Assembly: GCF_050624435.1 (NCBI RefSeq)
Contig: NC_134540.1
Coordinates: forward strand, 105,677,739-105,741,738
DNA from: Tenrec ecaudatus
Taxonomy: Eukaryota; Chordata; Mammalia; Afrosoricida; Tenrecidae
Reading direction: 5' to 3'
Length of the DNA: 64,000 nucleotides
The number at the start of each line of letters is the position of its first letter. The first letter of the stretch is position 1. The position numbers were made by a program, and so were the translations under genes. Below, piece after piece: positions 46,607-57,687 of this stretch. Below the pieces are notes generated by a model. The model did no database searches. It saw only the letters and a program-made list of their open reading frames with translations, and was not told the origin of the DNA.

Positions 46607-46855
46607 CTATAACAAAAAATGGACCTATCTTTACCTGAAAGCCACAGAAAAATCAAGCCCAGAACTATAATTGTGGCTGGAATTCCCCATTTCTGTCCAA
46701 AGTCTCTTGTTGAGTTAAATGCTACTGGAATGTGGTCCTTACAGTTTTTCCTGCTGTGATACACAGACATGCAAAGAAGAGGCCAGGAAAATATGTGGTA
46801 CAAGATGAAAGATGCAGAGTTGAAAGATATACTGTGGAATTCATAGAAGAGCATA
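46607..46855. other. Unassigned
   Basis: An 88-codon minus frame overlaps 46597-46863. It has a hydrophobic stretch but no recognised domain. Confidence 0.4.
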
Positions 46856-46856
46856 G

Positions 46857-46985
46857 AATTCAAATATTAAGGTTGAAAGGACCTTAGCAATCCTCTCATT
46901 TTTACAACTGAAGAAAAATATGACTTAAGAAATCATCCCCTAAATCGCATTGTGTCTGACTGCGAGTCTAGTGACCTTTTGACTA
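46857..46985 (-). repeat. MIR-like fragment
   Basis: AAAGGACCTTAGCAATCCTC, then CATTTTTACAACTGAAG and GAGTCTAGTGAC follow the order of ancient tRNA-SINE (MIR-related) antisense sequence. Weak. Confidence 0.4.
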
Positions 46986-47145
46986 TCTTGCTTCTTTTAA
47001 GGCAGTTGAGATGAACCGACACCTTAGCTGCTACCATGGACTCAAAAAACAACAATTGTGTGGCTGAAGCAGGACCAGGCATTTTGTTGTACCCAGGGAT
47101 GCTGTGACTCAGAGCTGACTTGATGGAACAAACCCACAATAACAA
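46985..47145 (+). mobile_element. RTE-tail element, sense
   Basis: GCAGTTGAGATGAACCGACAC, CAACAATTGTGTGGCTGAAG and the terminal TGACTTGATGGAACAAACCC. Confidence 0.65.
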
Positions 47146-47214
47146 CCAAAAAGCGTTGTTCTTTCATATTCCACTGTATGCTAGCTTCTTACTTCTTCGA
47201 TTGAGTTCCAGGAA

Positions 47215-47600
47215 CTTGAGCGTCCGAGCGGGTTGACGCATTGAGCTACTGACCGCAAGGTCGGCGGTTTGCAGCCTCTTGCTGCCACCCAGGAAAAAGA
47301 CAAGGTTCTCTGTAAAGTGTAGAGGTTACTTGTTGCGTGACTAACCATGAGGTCAGCTGTTCAAAATGACCTGCTGCTCCAAGGGGGGAAGAGGAGGGCT
47401 TCTCGTGTCTCCGAAATCCACAGGGGCATTTCTGCCCTGTCCAGCAGGGTCGCCAGGAGTTGGCATGCGCGTGAGAGCAGAGAGTGAGTACTACGGTAAA
47501 GAGGTAACGTTTCAGAAAGCCAGAGCGGCAGGTTTACTCTGTCTTAGGGGGCTGCCAAGAGTTGAAATCCACACAATGGCAGTTCCCATGGACAAAAATC
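47215..47600 (+). repeat. AfroSINE nested within AfroSINE
   Basis: Outer copy: head GAGCGTCCGAGCGGGTTGAC and box GACCGCAAGGTCGGCGG, broken at about 47308. Inner full copy 47310-47490 (CTAACCATGAGGTCAGCTG to CAGGGTCGCCAGGAGTTGG). The outer copy resumes with GGTAAAGAGGTAACGTTTCAG and GAGTTGAAATCCACACAATGG. Confidence 0.7.
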
Positions 47601-49157
47601 AGTTTGCTCATCTCTAGCTAGAGACGCTTCCCAGCCTTTCCTCGGGAGGCCCATTTTAACGCTTGGTAAGAGGAGAAGCCTTCTACTCTGAGCAGACCAT
47701 TCTTTGAAAATATCACTTCCCAGCCTTGAGAGTCGAATTCCATTTTGTGTAAGCTAAAACTTTGACCACGAAGTACTAATGTGCCTAAAGGTTTGGAGAC
47801 TGCCGTATTTGAAAGCCAGTAGACCCCTGAATCAGTTCACTCATGCCAAATCAGACATGTCTGAGGACGAGACATGGTCAAAGAATAGATATCAAAGTTG
47901 GGGCATTGGAAACGGGATTGCTATTCTCATTGATCAGAAGATCTTCTTTCTTCTTGCAGTTGAAAGAGGGTCCGTGGCTGGTTTTCCACTGTCTGTCTGT
48001 GCCCATTACCTAATGAGGGTTGATGCTTGGACGTTGGATGCGGCAGCTTGGGGTCGGGGAAGCCCTGAGTGGAGACTAGGAAGCTGAAAGGAATTGAAAA
48101 TCAGCAGCTGCCAAAGGAGAGCCTGAGAAGGAGAAACCTTTCCATCAGGCTGATGAAACCTGTCGGCAACAGCAGGGATCCACAGCAAGTTCTCCCAGAA
48201 TGCAAGAGGAACAGAAAAGCAGCCGCCAGAAAGAAGGGAGATGGGAGGAGGAAGAAGCACATAGTTCTTAATGAGACTCCATTACAGCAGAGGAGGAGTC
48301 TTTTGACTGAAGGCACTCATGAAACAAAAGAAAACAAAGTAGGGCACAACAATTGGCAAACTGCTGACTGCGTTCTTTGAACAATGCTTTTGAGGGTGCC
48401 GCTGCTATGGGATTGATAACAGAAGTGGGTGTGCAGAATCCTCAGGATCCCCCTTTGCATGGCTCTTTCCTGGGCCTGAGGGGCAATGACTATGTGTTTA
48501 TATAGCCTTAAATTTTATAAAATTTGTAGAATTAAGATATTTTCACTGAAGTCCTTACTAGATGTTTCCATTCCAACTTGCTCTTGAAGACATTTTTGGG
48601 ATTTGCTAAGGAAAAGTTTCTCTGATACTGGAAGCCAAGTCACGGATTTTTCAAGCATCAGCCCAGTACCCAAGGTGGACAAGGTTCAGCAACACGTCCA
48701 GACTGAAACAGACTAGGAATAAAGTTCTGGCAATCCACTTCGAACAGTTAGCCAATGAAAACCCTTTTTATCCCAACCAAGGTCAACATAGTGCCGGAAG
48801 ATGAGGCTCCGAGGTTGGAAGGCACTCAAACTACACCGGGCTCACCGTGGTGTGAGCAGACCAGCGATCATGAAGTGGCAGAACCAGGCCTCTGTGAGGT
48901 GAGTCCTCTCCATGGCCATGGGTTGCTTGGTTTGGGCACATACGGATATACATATGTACATTTCTATTTCATTAGTCATGAGGATCTACTTTGCATAGCT
49001 GTTCATTCTTCCATCTGTCCGGAAGTTTTCAGGCCAGTCATATGGCAGGACCATCCCCATGTACTCATAATGCCATGGTGATGCTCTGTTTCCTGGCTAG
49101 AGATAAATCAGATGTGTCAGGACCTGTTGTTCAAACATTTATGGGGGCAGAAAACCA
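47601..49157. other. Unassigned sequence
   Basis: No repeat recognised. Open frames at 47779-48087 and 48069-48380 (plus) overlap and have no domains. With 6.3-7.7 kb it is among the least repeat-like stretches. Confidence 0.45.
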
Positions 49158-49250
49158 GGTCTTTCTCTGGCAGAGATCCTGGTGGATTTGAACTGCTGAT
49201 CTTGTCGTTAGCAGCCCTATGCCTAACCCACTCTGCCACCACGGCTGCTT
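49158..49250 (-). repeat. AfroSINE 5' part, antisense
   Basis: GGTGGATTTGAACTGCTGATC then CTCTGCCACCACGGCTGC. Confidence 0.72.
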
Positions 49251-49355
49251 TCCCTCCTTATGCTAAGGTTTGGTTGATTATGTGTCGTGGTTGTTGTTTG
49301 GGAATCTTTAAAATGATTTTAACACGGGCCCTCGTATTTTCATCGTGAACGCTTG

Positions 49356-49562
49356 GTGTTAGGTGCTATCGGGTTGGTTCTGACCCACAGCGGTCCCTGT
49401 GCACAACAGAACCGCACCCTGCATGGGCCTGCGCCATCCTCACAATCGGTCCTAGTCTGAGCCCATTGTTGCAGCTGCTGTGTCAGTCCGTGTCTTTGAC
49501 AACCTTCCTCTTTGTGCTGCCCCTCTGCTTGACCAAACATGTTGTCCTTCTCCAGGGACCTT
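49356..49562 (-). mobile_element. RTE 3' tail, antisense
   Basis: GTTAGGTGCTATCGGGTTGG, GCGCCATCCTCACAATCG, GCCCATTGTTGCAGCTGC and TGTTGTCCTTCTCCAGGGACC. Collinear with 5248 and 55307. Confidence 0.8.
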
Positions 49563-50079
49563 CAAATTAGGCCACCGGGCCTGAACAGAAACATGGTCCT
49601 TTCAAATGCTGGGGGTTTTCCCCAAGGGAAGAGAGATTTTGCCTTAAGGCCGACTGCAGGGCACTAGGGGATTCCACATCTGTCCTCTCTGGGCCAGTGG
49701 TAACCACGGTTCCCTTGGCGCTGCTCCCTACCATTCACCATTGCCAACATTCTTCCAGAGCTCAAGCCTGGAAAAAAAGACATTTATAGATCCACATTTT
49801 TCTGCTATGAGGAGTGTCATATTTTGAAAAGGCATAATAAGTGAGCAACATAACAGCTTCCCCCCCCCTTTCCTAATTCTCACTTCTGTAGTTGTTGATG
49901 ATAGCCTACCCCTTGGACCTATTTAAACTCTTTTTATTCTTATCTTTCTGGGAAAAGTGCAAATCAATCAATCGATCCTCTCCGAAGGAAGCTGGTATCT
50001 AGTCCTCTTTCACCCACTTGATTAGAGTATCATTGTTTATTTGCTTTGATTTTTGTTATGGTGACCTCCCATGAAAACA
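49563..50079. other. No recognised feature
   Basis: Nothing assigned. A C9 run at 49860-49868. Confidence 0.45.
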
Positions 50080-50470
50080 GAGTAATTTCAGCAGAGTGTT
50101 ATGTTTAAATGAAGTTTTTATACATGCTACTACCTGGACGAGCTTTGCAGAATCAGACTGAGTGAAATAAACCAGACATAAGGGACATGTAGTGGAAGAC
50201 CACATTCATATGAAATGGGGTCTAGATTTAAAAAGAGGCAAAGTTATAGGAAAAAAGTTTATTCCTGGTTACCGGGGTCTGGGTGGAGGGCGGGAGGAGT
50301 GATTGCTTAAGGGGTGCTGTTTCTCTTAGGGGTGATGGGAAGCTTTTAGAAACAGCTGGGGGTGTACAGCATGGTCAATACAAGTAGTATCATTGACTTG
50401 TACATGTTAACATGGTTTAAATGGCAAAATATGTTATCTAAATCTTAACACAATATTCTTAAATGGTTGT
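50080..50470 (+). repeat. Old L1 3' UTR, sense
   Basis: GTGAAATAAACCAGACATAAG, then AGTGGAAGACCACATTCATATG, typical sense L1M 3' UTR text. Confidence 0.6.
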
Positions 50471-50729
50471 CAAATTTTTGTTGCATACATTTTACTACTT
50501 AAATCTTTAGAAGAAAACAGAAAAAAAAATAGCACCAAATTTTTTTTCTCTTGGCTAGAAGCAACAGCTTTTATGTACTGTTAAATTGAATATGATCATA
50601 TTTTAGGACCATTAGAATATATATACTCCAGATCTCAATTTCAGATGAGATGGTTATATGATGTGCCTTATGTAATAAAACTAATTGTCGTCATTATGGT
50701 TTTGTGGTCAGAATGAAATAAGATTGCTC

Positions 50730-50930
50730 TTGTTAGGTGCTGCCACGTGTGTTCTGGCTCACAGAGACCTACAGAAAACAGAATGAAATGCAGCCAGGTG
50801 CTGTGTGCTCACAGTTCTTGTAACAGCGGAGCCCGTTGCCGCAGCCCCGGTGTCAATCCATCTGGCTGAGAGTCTTCCTCTTTTTTGCTGCCTCTCCACT
50901 TGCCCAGAAAAAAGGCCTTCCACCGGTCTT
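50730..50930 (-). mobile_element. RTE 3' tail, antisense
   Basis: TTGTTAGGTGCTGCCACGTG, GTTGCCGCAGCCCCGGTGTC and GAGTCTTCCTCTTTTTTGCTG. Confidence 0.75.
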
Positions 50931-51114
50931 GGACTCACCTCCTCTGTCACCATGACTTGTTCGGGTGACTCCAGGGCGGCTGCGGGGCAGACACACTGAT
51001 GCCCCACTTCTCCAAGGGCCACACCGCTCATATTTTCTAGCTGGGATTTTGCAAAAACATCATTTTGTTAAGTAACTTTTATACCCCTAATACTTTCATG
51101 TAAAAAGAATGTAT

Positions 51115-51290
51115 TAAGCACGTCTTATGCTGTGGGCACTTCACCACTTAATCTTCCTAAGAACTCCATGAGTTTGACATCATTGTTGTGCCCATTGTAT
51201 AGGTGAGGGAACTGAGGCACATGCATTATAAGTCACTTGCTCAAGTGATATAATTAGTAACTAGTGGACCTGGGATGGCAAGCAGTATTC
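51115..51290 (-). repeat. MIR, antisense
   Basis: CCACTTAATCTTCCTAAGAAC, CATTGTATAGGTGAGGGAACTG, GAGGCACATGC and GACCTGGGATGGCAAGC follow MIR antisense order closely. Confidence 0.8.
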
Positions 51291-51404
51291 ATGATTTTGT
51301 TCGTTAGTGACCCTTTGAAAATAACGCTATCATTTTATTCTGAATAATCACGGAGGAGAATAAACCTAGGCTTCCCTCCTAGTCATTTCATGGTCACCAG
51401 CGGT

Positions 51405-51600
51405 AGCAGCCCTGGGTTTGGCTGTGGCTTTCGTGTGACCTCCAACATGTCACACAACCTCTCTGGGAAGGAATTCCTTGCTCATCAAGGAGGACTGAGA
51501 ATAACACACACCATTCTTACTCGTTGCTTCTCCTCACTCATTGTGTGCCTCCAATGTGCCAGGCACCAGAGCGGTTCTGTTCCTAGACCCTCACATTGAT
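51405..51600 (+). repeat. MIR, sense
   Basis: CCCTGGGTTTGGCTGTGGC, GTGTGACCTCCAACATGTC, ACAACCTCTCTGGGAAGG and CAATGTGCCAGGCACC match the sense MIR core and 3' region. Confidence 0.7.
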
Positions 51601-51635
51601 CGCTCCATCACTACCTTCATGCCTTTATTTAATTA

Positions 51636-51836
51636 AAAACTCGCTGCCATGGAGTCAATTCTTACTCATAGCGACCCTTTCGGACAGAATAGAACTGCCT
51701 CTGTGGGTTTCTGAGACTAACTCTTCACCAATGTAGAAAGCCTCATTTTTTCTCCCCCAGGGTTGCTGGTGGTTTTGAACTGTGGACCTTGTAGTTGGCA
51801 GCCCAATGAATAGCCTATTGAGCCACCATAGTTCCC
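51636..51836 (-). repeat. AfroSINE, antisense
   Basis: CTCGCTGCCATGGAGTCAATTC, then GGGTTGCTGGTGGTTTTGAAC and the head GAGCCACCATAGTTCCC. Confidence 0.87.
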
Positions 51837-52423
51837 TTCTAATTGAGGTCTTTTCTACCCAGGCTACCTAAATTCAGTCTCATCTCACCCCCTCCCTTGC
51901 TTAATTATTTTTTTATCTTAGCCCTTGCTTCTATCAAAGTATCCCACATTTTGCTCATTTGTCTTGTATCTTGAATGTCTCTTGTAGTAAAACATAAACT
52001 TCATAAAGATACAAGTTTTTATGTTATTTTAATTGAGCAGAATCTTCAGTTTTAGAATGGTTCTCAATACATATTTGGTGTGAAAAAAAAAGACAGGAAT
52101 CCATGTAGTGTTTCACAGGTTAGGCATCGCTAATTGCTATTACTAGTGATAATTTTAAAAGCGCACCATACAGGAAACACAATACAAAGAGTAATAACTT
52201 TGTCTTCTGATGCGTTAGAAAATCGTCTAAATAAACCAAAGCTTTAACGAGCATTTCAGTGACCAAGAAAAGAATTCGGAGCAAAGAAGGAAAGGCTCAC
52301 CTGGACCCAGGTATCCCGCGAGCTTGCTCACCTTTCCGCCCCTCCATCCCTGGCTTAGAAATCATTCTACAAATACGTAGCATCATTCCAGTGATTCTTT
52401 ATGTTTTGCCTGTATTCACTAAT
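51837..52423. other. No recognised feature
   Basis: AT-rich. Nothing assigned. Confidence 0.45.
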
Positions 52424-52602
52424 ATCGTGTTGATTCAGACTCATATTGACCCTTTAGGTCAGGGTAAAACTGACCTTATGGGTTTCCAAGAAGCAACTCA
52501 TGATGGGAGTAGAAAGTCTTGTTTTTCTTCCGCGGAGTGGCAGGTGGTTTTGAACTATTGACTTTGTGTTTAGCAGCCCAGTGCATAAGCCCTACGCTAT
52601 GT
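52424..52602 (-). repeat. AfroSINE, antisense
   Basis: GTGTTGATTCAGACTCATATTG, GGTGGTTTTGAACTATTGAC and GTTTAGCAGCCCAGTGC. Confidence 0.82.
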
Positions 52603-53479
52603 TCACACATTAAAAAGCTTCCTGATGTCCTGGGCTAAGTGATCCAGTTTTTGTAGATTCACCAAGTGGGCCCTTGGCGCAGCTGGTTGCGAAGGACAAA
52701 AGTGCGGAGTCAACGGAAGAAAGATGTTGCTTAACAACCGCATCTGCCTGCAGGTTTGCCGGGGAAGAGACTCTGCCAGGTCAGGAAGTTCGATGCCGAC
52801 ATCCAGACTGCTCAACGTTGTTTCCCTTTGTCCCTACCTTCAGGGAGCAGCACGCTGGCGGGGAACGTGTGCCAGAGCCGTCGCTGGGTTTACTGCCGGG
52901 CACACACACTGATGCGTTAGGGAGAAGATACTAAATGTGATTTAAAACGTTCAAAAGTACAAGCTGTAAGATCAAAATATTTAGTCCCATTTTCTTTCAG
53001 GCTAACACCCACTGTGTTTGCCATAGTAACTGAGGTCGCTCCATGTAAATATTTGGTTGCAAATGGACACTGTCTGGGGAGTTTGGCAAATGGGACTTGT
53101 AACCAGAGCTATGTGTGCAAGGTTCCCTTCCCATCTCTTCTTGGAAGGAGCTGTACTTTTCCATGTGTGAGGGGAGCTCCTTTTCGCTCTGCATCTTGGC
53201 CATCCTCAGCAGGGTTTTCCCAGGGCCGGTTTGCATGGTTGGACATCATGGAGCTGAACCAAGGATCGCCCGTGTTTCACAGAATGCCTGCTGTACAAGA
53301 AGCTGTGTCTGTCAGGGAGGCCTGTAACTTTGATATTTACTCGGGTTTGCCGTCTGGAGAATGTTCCTCGAGTGAAATGAGGAACACACGTGACAGGGAG
53401 CCTGTTCAGGTCCCTAGATCTTTCGGGGTTTCCTTCTCAGCCAGATCAGACCAGGAAGTTTAGAAAGGAGAGGTCTATT
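52603..53479. other. Unassigned sequence
   Basis: Several plus-strand frames (53014-53463, 149 codons, includes overlapping shorter ones) have no recognised domain or homologous motif. No repeat placed. A degenerate SINE head (GGGCCCTTGGCGCAGCTGG) may begin at about 52669. Confidence 0.4.
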
Positions 53480-53484
53480 CTAGA

Positions 53485-53640
53485 GCATTTCTCGTTACTA
53501 TCCACCACGATAGCTGCTCACGACGACATCCGCAAGGTTCGCCCGCCCCTGGAAACACCAAAGGGCAGTTCTGCTGTGTCCTGTAGGGTCACTCTGAGTC
53601 AGAATGGACTTGATGACAGTGTGCTGGTTTGTTTTGATCC
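53485..53640 (+). repeat. AfroSINE 3' half, sense
   Basis: AAGGGCAGTTCTGCTGTGTCC, then CACTCTGAGTCAGAATGGAC and TTGATGACAGTGTG. Confidence 0.78.
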
Positions 53641-53649
53641 ACCACTATA

Positions 53650-53812
53650 AGGAGCCCTGGTGGCATTGTGGGTTAGGCGTTGGGGGTTCAATTCTAGGTC
53701 TGCAGTTCAAACCCATCAGCTCCTCCACAGGTAAAGAAGAGGCTCTCTGTGACTGGTAAGAGTTAAAATCTCAGGAGCTATGATAATTCAGAATTGACTT
53801 GATGACAGTGGG
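53650..53812 (+). repeat. AfroSINE, sense, diverged
   Basis: GGAGCCCTGGTGGCATTGTG to GAATTGACTTGATGACAGTGG. Confidence 0.82.
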
Positions 53813-53935
53813 TCCATTCTTTACAGAAGCAGACTGCTACATCTTTCTCTCTGTGGAGCACCTGGCGGGGTTGAACTGCCAATCTTTCTGTTAGAGCCTT
53901 GTTCTGAACCAATGAATCATAAGGACTACTTGCCT
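53813..53935 (-). repeat. AfroSINE 5' half, antisense
   Basis: GAAGCAGACTGCTACATCTTTC, then TGGCGGGGTTGAACTGCC. It abuts the preceding sense copy, so the two are inverted. Confidence 0.7.
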
Positions 53936-54719
53936 TTTTAAGAAAGGAAGATAAAATGCATTTGTGTGTTAACAGACTGGAAACAAGAACTAGTTTCAAA
54001 ACATTTCCCATGTATTAGTTTTGTGACACACCAACTATATATTCTAAAAAGGATTGTTCAAACCCAAGATGATACTCTATGCTACTAAGTCTAAAATGGT
54101 TGAGTTATAAATATTAATAATTTTAAGAAATATAGGAGACAGTGGGATGTGGTCATAATTTCTACATATTTGAGAGGTATTGAATGGATATTTTAAGTGT
54201 TCCTTTATGGCTTAAAAAATCTGTTTAATGAACATCACCTTTCAGAGTGTATACATGCACTTACACATTTTTCCCCTCCAAAATATTTTCTCAATGTTAG
54301 CAACACCAGGATCACATTGAGCTATTTAATAATTATAATCTGAATGTAAAGCCTCAAGGAAAAAATATTTGATAACTTTAGAGAGATATTGTTCTTTCTG
54401 AAGTGTCCTAGACAGCGCATCTCTTCAGAGAATTTAAGGAAGGTATTATTAGCTGCATATGAGTTTGGAATTGTTATACCTGTCTGGGGGATTGAAGACT
54501 TGAGATTTTCTTTTTGATATTATTTTTTTAATCCCTTTAATACGCTAATGCTTTTCATCATAAATCTCATTAGTCTGATAACAATATATAGCTGTACTAA
54601 GATTTATTTTAGTATTTGTCTATAAATTTATTTCATTTTGTATATTTCATGTTTCTGTATCTTTATGACTCAGGTGTACCTTTTACAAACAGTATATAAA
54701 TTATATGTGTACATACATA
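53936..54719. other. AT-rich, no feature recognised
   Basis: Nothing assigned. Confidence 0.5.
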
Positions 54720-54895
54720 TGAGGGGACTTAAAAATTTCATAGAAAAAATGTAATTTAAAGATAGTGAATTTTCTCATAAACTCTTTGAGGTCTCTTTCT
54801 CTCTCTGTATGCGTCGGGGGTTTCAAATAGTTTGGAAAAGTTCCATTACCTTTTAATTCCATTTTTTCCATTAAATTACCCTTAAAGCCCTCTCA
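54720..54895. mobile_element. Mariner-type MITE, 176 bp, TA target
   Basis: Inverted termini TGAGGGGACTT... and ...AAGCCCTCTCA extend inward (TTTCATAGAAAAAATG against CATTTTTTCCATTAAAT). They are flanked by TA at 54718-54719 and 54896-54897. No coding capacity. Confidence 0.78.
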
Positions 54896-54944
54896 TATTT
54901 TAAGGAAGATTCTATTGGTACATAAAAGTTTATAATTGCTGATG

Positions 54945-55083
54945 CAAAGGGCTTGAGTGGAGAGCAAATGCTTTGAGAATGATTGGGGCAGGGAATGTAT
55001 GGATGTACTTTATCCAATTGATGTATGTATATGTATGGATTGTGATGAGTTGTATGAGCCCCTAATAAAATGTTTAAAAAAAG
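54945..55083 (+). repeat. L1 3' terminus, sense
   Basis: GGATTGTGATGAGTTGTATGAG, CCCCTAATAAAATG and an A-rich end. Same terminus as at 31998. Confidence 0.75.
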
Positions 55084-55089
55084 TTTATG

Positions 55090-55215
55090 ATTGCTATACT
55101 CATAGGGCAGAGCTGCCCCATAGGGTTTCAAAGGCTGTAAATTCTTCGGAGAAGCTGCTGGTAGGTTGCAAAGTTCGCTTTTAGATTAGAAGCCTCATAC
55201 TTGCCCACTGTACCT
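55090..55215 (-). repeat. AfroSINE, antisense, older type
   Basis: GCTGCCCCATAGGGTTTCAAAG, GAGAAGCTGCTGGTAGG and GCCCACTGTACC. Confidence 0.65.
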
Positions 55216-55306
55216 GAGAGTGTCATCGTTAATCATTCCAACCAACTAAACGACAACCACTGTTGCTGAATTCATTCTGACTCAGGGCTCCTTTCACGAG
55301 TCCTCA

Positions 55307-55518
55307 CAGTGTTAGGTTCTCTGGAGTTGCTTCTGACTCACAGTGACTCCAAGGATAAGAGAATAAAACACTGTCCAGTCCAGTGCCATCTTCACAGTCT
55401 TTGCCCACTGCCGTAGCCATTGAATCAATCCATCATGTGGAAGGTCCTCCTCTTTTTTGATGACCCTCTATTTTACCAAGCATGATGTTTTCCCTCAGGG
55501 ACTGGTCTCTCCTGGTAC
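55307..55518 (-). mobile_element. RTE 3' tail, antisense
   Basis: GTGTTAGGTTCTCTGGAGTTG, GTGCCATCTTCACAGTC, GCCATTGAATCAATCCATC and CAGGGACTGGTCTCTCCTG. Confidence 0.8.
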
Positions 55519-55519
55519 A

Positions 55520-56200
55520 TCATTAAACCAAACAAGCCAAAGATGCAAACCAAAACTACAAAGAGATATCAAATCACCTCCATTAGAATGGCAATGATTA
55601 AACAAAAAAACCCAGAAATGAACAAAGTTGTAGAGAACTTGGAAAAAATATAAAATGGTGTAGTCACTGTGGAAAAAGGCTGGCAGTTCCTAAAAAAAAA
55701 TTGAACATAGAACTACCATGTGACCCAAGAATCCAACCCTAGTTATTTACCCGGAAGTGAAGACTAGCATGTAAACAGAAGTTTGTGCAACAATGTTCAT
55801 TATACGACTTTTCATCATAGCCCAAAGGTGGACACAACCAGAATGTTGATCAACAGGTGACTGGATATACAAAGCACAGTAAAAGAGGGATTAATTTTTT
55901 TGGGGGGGGAACAAGTTATAAAGGAACACTAGTCAGTTGTAAAGAGAAATTAAGTCCTGATGCACCCACCACATGAATAGACTTTGAAAATATCATGCTG
56001 AGAATAGTCAGTTGCAAAAGGACAAATACTGTCTGAGCTCACTTTTATTAAATAAGCAAATATGTAAAAACCAAAGATTATTAGTGGTTACTGAGGTGAG
56101 AGAGACAGGGCAAAGGGCACTGAGTTAATGATAAGGGTGGCAGGAATATTTGGAAAAGAATAGAGAGAATTATTGTAATCAACATCATTGTGTGTATAGA
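55520..56200 (+). repeat. Old L1 3' UTR, sense
   Basis: CAAAGAGATATCAAATCACC, ACTACCATGTGACCCAAGAATCC and CAATGTTCATTATACGAC are standard sense L1M passages. Confidence 0.72.
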
Positions 56201-56211
56201 AAGGTTTAAAA

Positions 56212-56432
56212 AATAATTTTATTAAGGGTTCTTATGGCTCTTATCACAATTCATCCATTCATCCATGTGCCAAGCACATTTGTAAATATGTTGCCATTAT
56301 TTTCAAAATATTTTTTTTCTATTTGAGCCCTTGGTATCGGCTCCTCATTGATTCCCCTCCTTCCCCCACCTCCCTTATGAGCACTTGATACTTTATAAAT
56401 TATTTTATTTTCATGTCTTATATTGAGAAATG
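56212..56432 (-). repeat. L1 3' end, antisense
   Basis: TTTTATTAAGGGTTCTTATGG, then CAAGCACATTTGTAAATATG and TTGAGCCCTTGGTATCGGC. Confidence 0.78.
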
Positions 56433-56814
56433 GTTGTTAATGGAGTGTTTTGTTATGCACATCTTTACTTCCACCAAACATGAGGAAGACATGTAAATTA
56501 GTTTGAAGTGATTTTCACAGATGTTAAATTAAAAGGTAGACGTAGAACCAGAGCTGATGACTATGATGTTGAGTGGTTTCCCTGCGCTCACTGACCATTT
56601 GCATAGCCTCTTAGGTGACACGTCTACTTACGTCCATCACCTATTTCCCGATTGGTTGTTTATTTATTTATTTTTGCTGTTAAGTTACTGAAGTGAAATT
56701 TGTTTGATGCACAAAAGTATTTCTTTTTAATGAGGTACCATTGATCTATTTTGCCTTTTGCTACTTGAACTTTTATTACCACATTGTTCATGAAACTCAA
56801 GTCATTTGGATTGC
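56433..56814. other. Partly L1-like, otherwise unassigned
   Basis: The 56640-56814 part resembles antisense L1M. The rest is not placed. Confidence 0.4.
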
Positions 56815-57018
56815 CTACCCTGATGACGTAGTGCATTACAGTTGGGCCACTAACCTCAGGGTCAGCAGTTTGAAACCACCAGCATCTACATGGGAGAAAG
56901 AGGAGGCTTTCTACTCCCTTAAAGAGTTACTGTCTCAGAAACCGGCAAGTGCTATTCTATTCTGTCCTGCAGGATCACGATGGATTGGTATTGACTTACT
57001 GGCAGTGAGGGTTTTTTG
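56815..57018 (+). repeat. AfroSINE, sense
   Basis: ACCCTGATGACGTAGTGCATT to TTGGTATTGACTTACTGGCAG, with CCACTAACCTCAGGGTCAG in the box region. Confidence 0.87.
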
Positions 57019-57222
57019 TTTTATTTTGCCTTGAGGATGCCAATTCAAGAGAGAGAAAGTGGTGGTGGTGGTGAATTGGAGATTGCTATTCAAAGAGAGA
57101 GTAGGCCCAGCCCAATACAGAACTGTCTCTTCAAATGGAGAAAGGAGGGAACTTTGATATTTGGAAAGGAGGGTGGGGGTGTCTGAGAATGGAACATTAA
57201 TAGTCTTGTAACTAAGTTAGCA

Positions 57223-57420
57223 GGAGCCCTAGTGGCCTAGTGGTTAGGTGTTGGGCTGCAATCCGCAATGTTGGCAGTTTGAAACCACCAGCAACTACAT
57301 GGGAGGAAAACAGGGTTTTTCACTCCCCTAAACAGTAACAGTCTTGGAAACACACAGGCGTAGTTCTAGCCTGCCCTGGAAGGTCGCTGTGAGCCAGTGT
57401 TGACTTGGGTGCAGTGAAGT
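57223..57420 (+). repeat. AfroSINE, sense
   Basis: CAGGAGCCCTAGTGGCCTAG to TGTTGACTTGGGTGCAGTG. Confidence 0.88.
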
Positions 57421-57687
57421 AGGCAGGGCATCAGTTAATAAATATCACGTCCTGTTTCTTTGGTGCTCTCCACTCGGATGCTTCAGCAGTGTCAGTGTTC
57501 GGAGGGGGTGACGCGGTGATATGGTTTATCTTCAGTTTTCCCCTGAGATGCACAAGAGTAATTTTCAGTATAGTTATTCTTTCACACACATTTCTGCTCT
57601 TCTGCCCCAAATTACACACTAATCATTGTTTCAAAGTTCATTACTAAATAAACTACAACAAATTATACACAAATCATAGAAATCTTA

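Noticed and set aside
47215-47310. tRNA gene
   Set aside because: tRNA-like boxes belong to AfroSINEs. The cloverleaf and anticodon arm are not intact.
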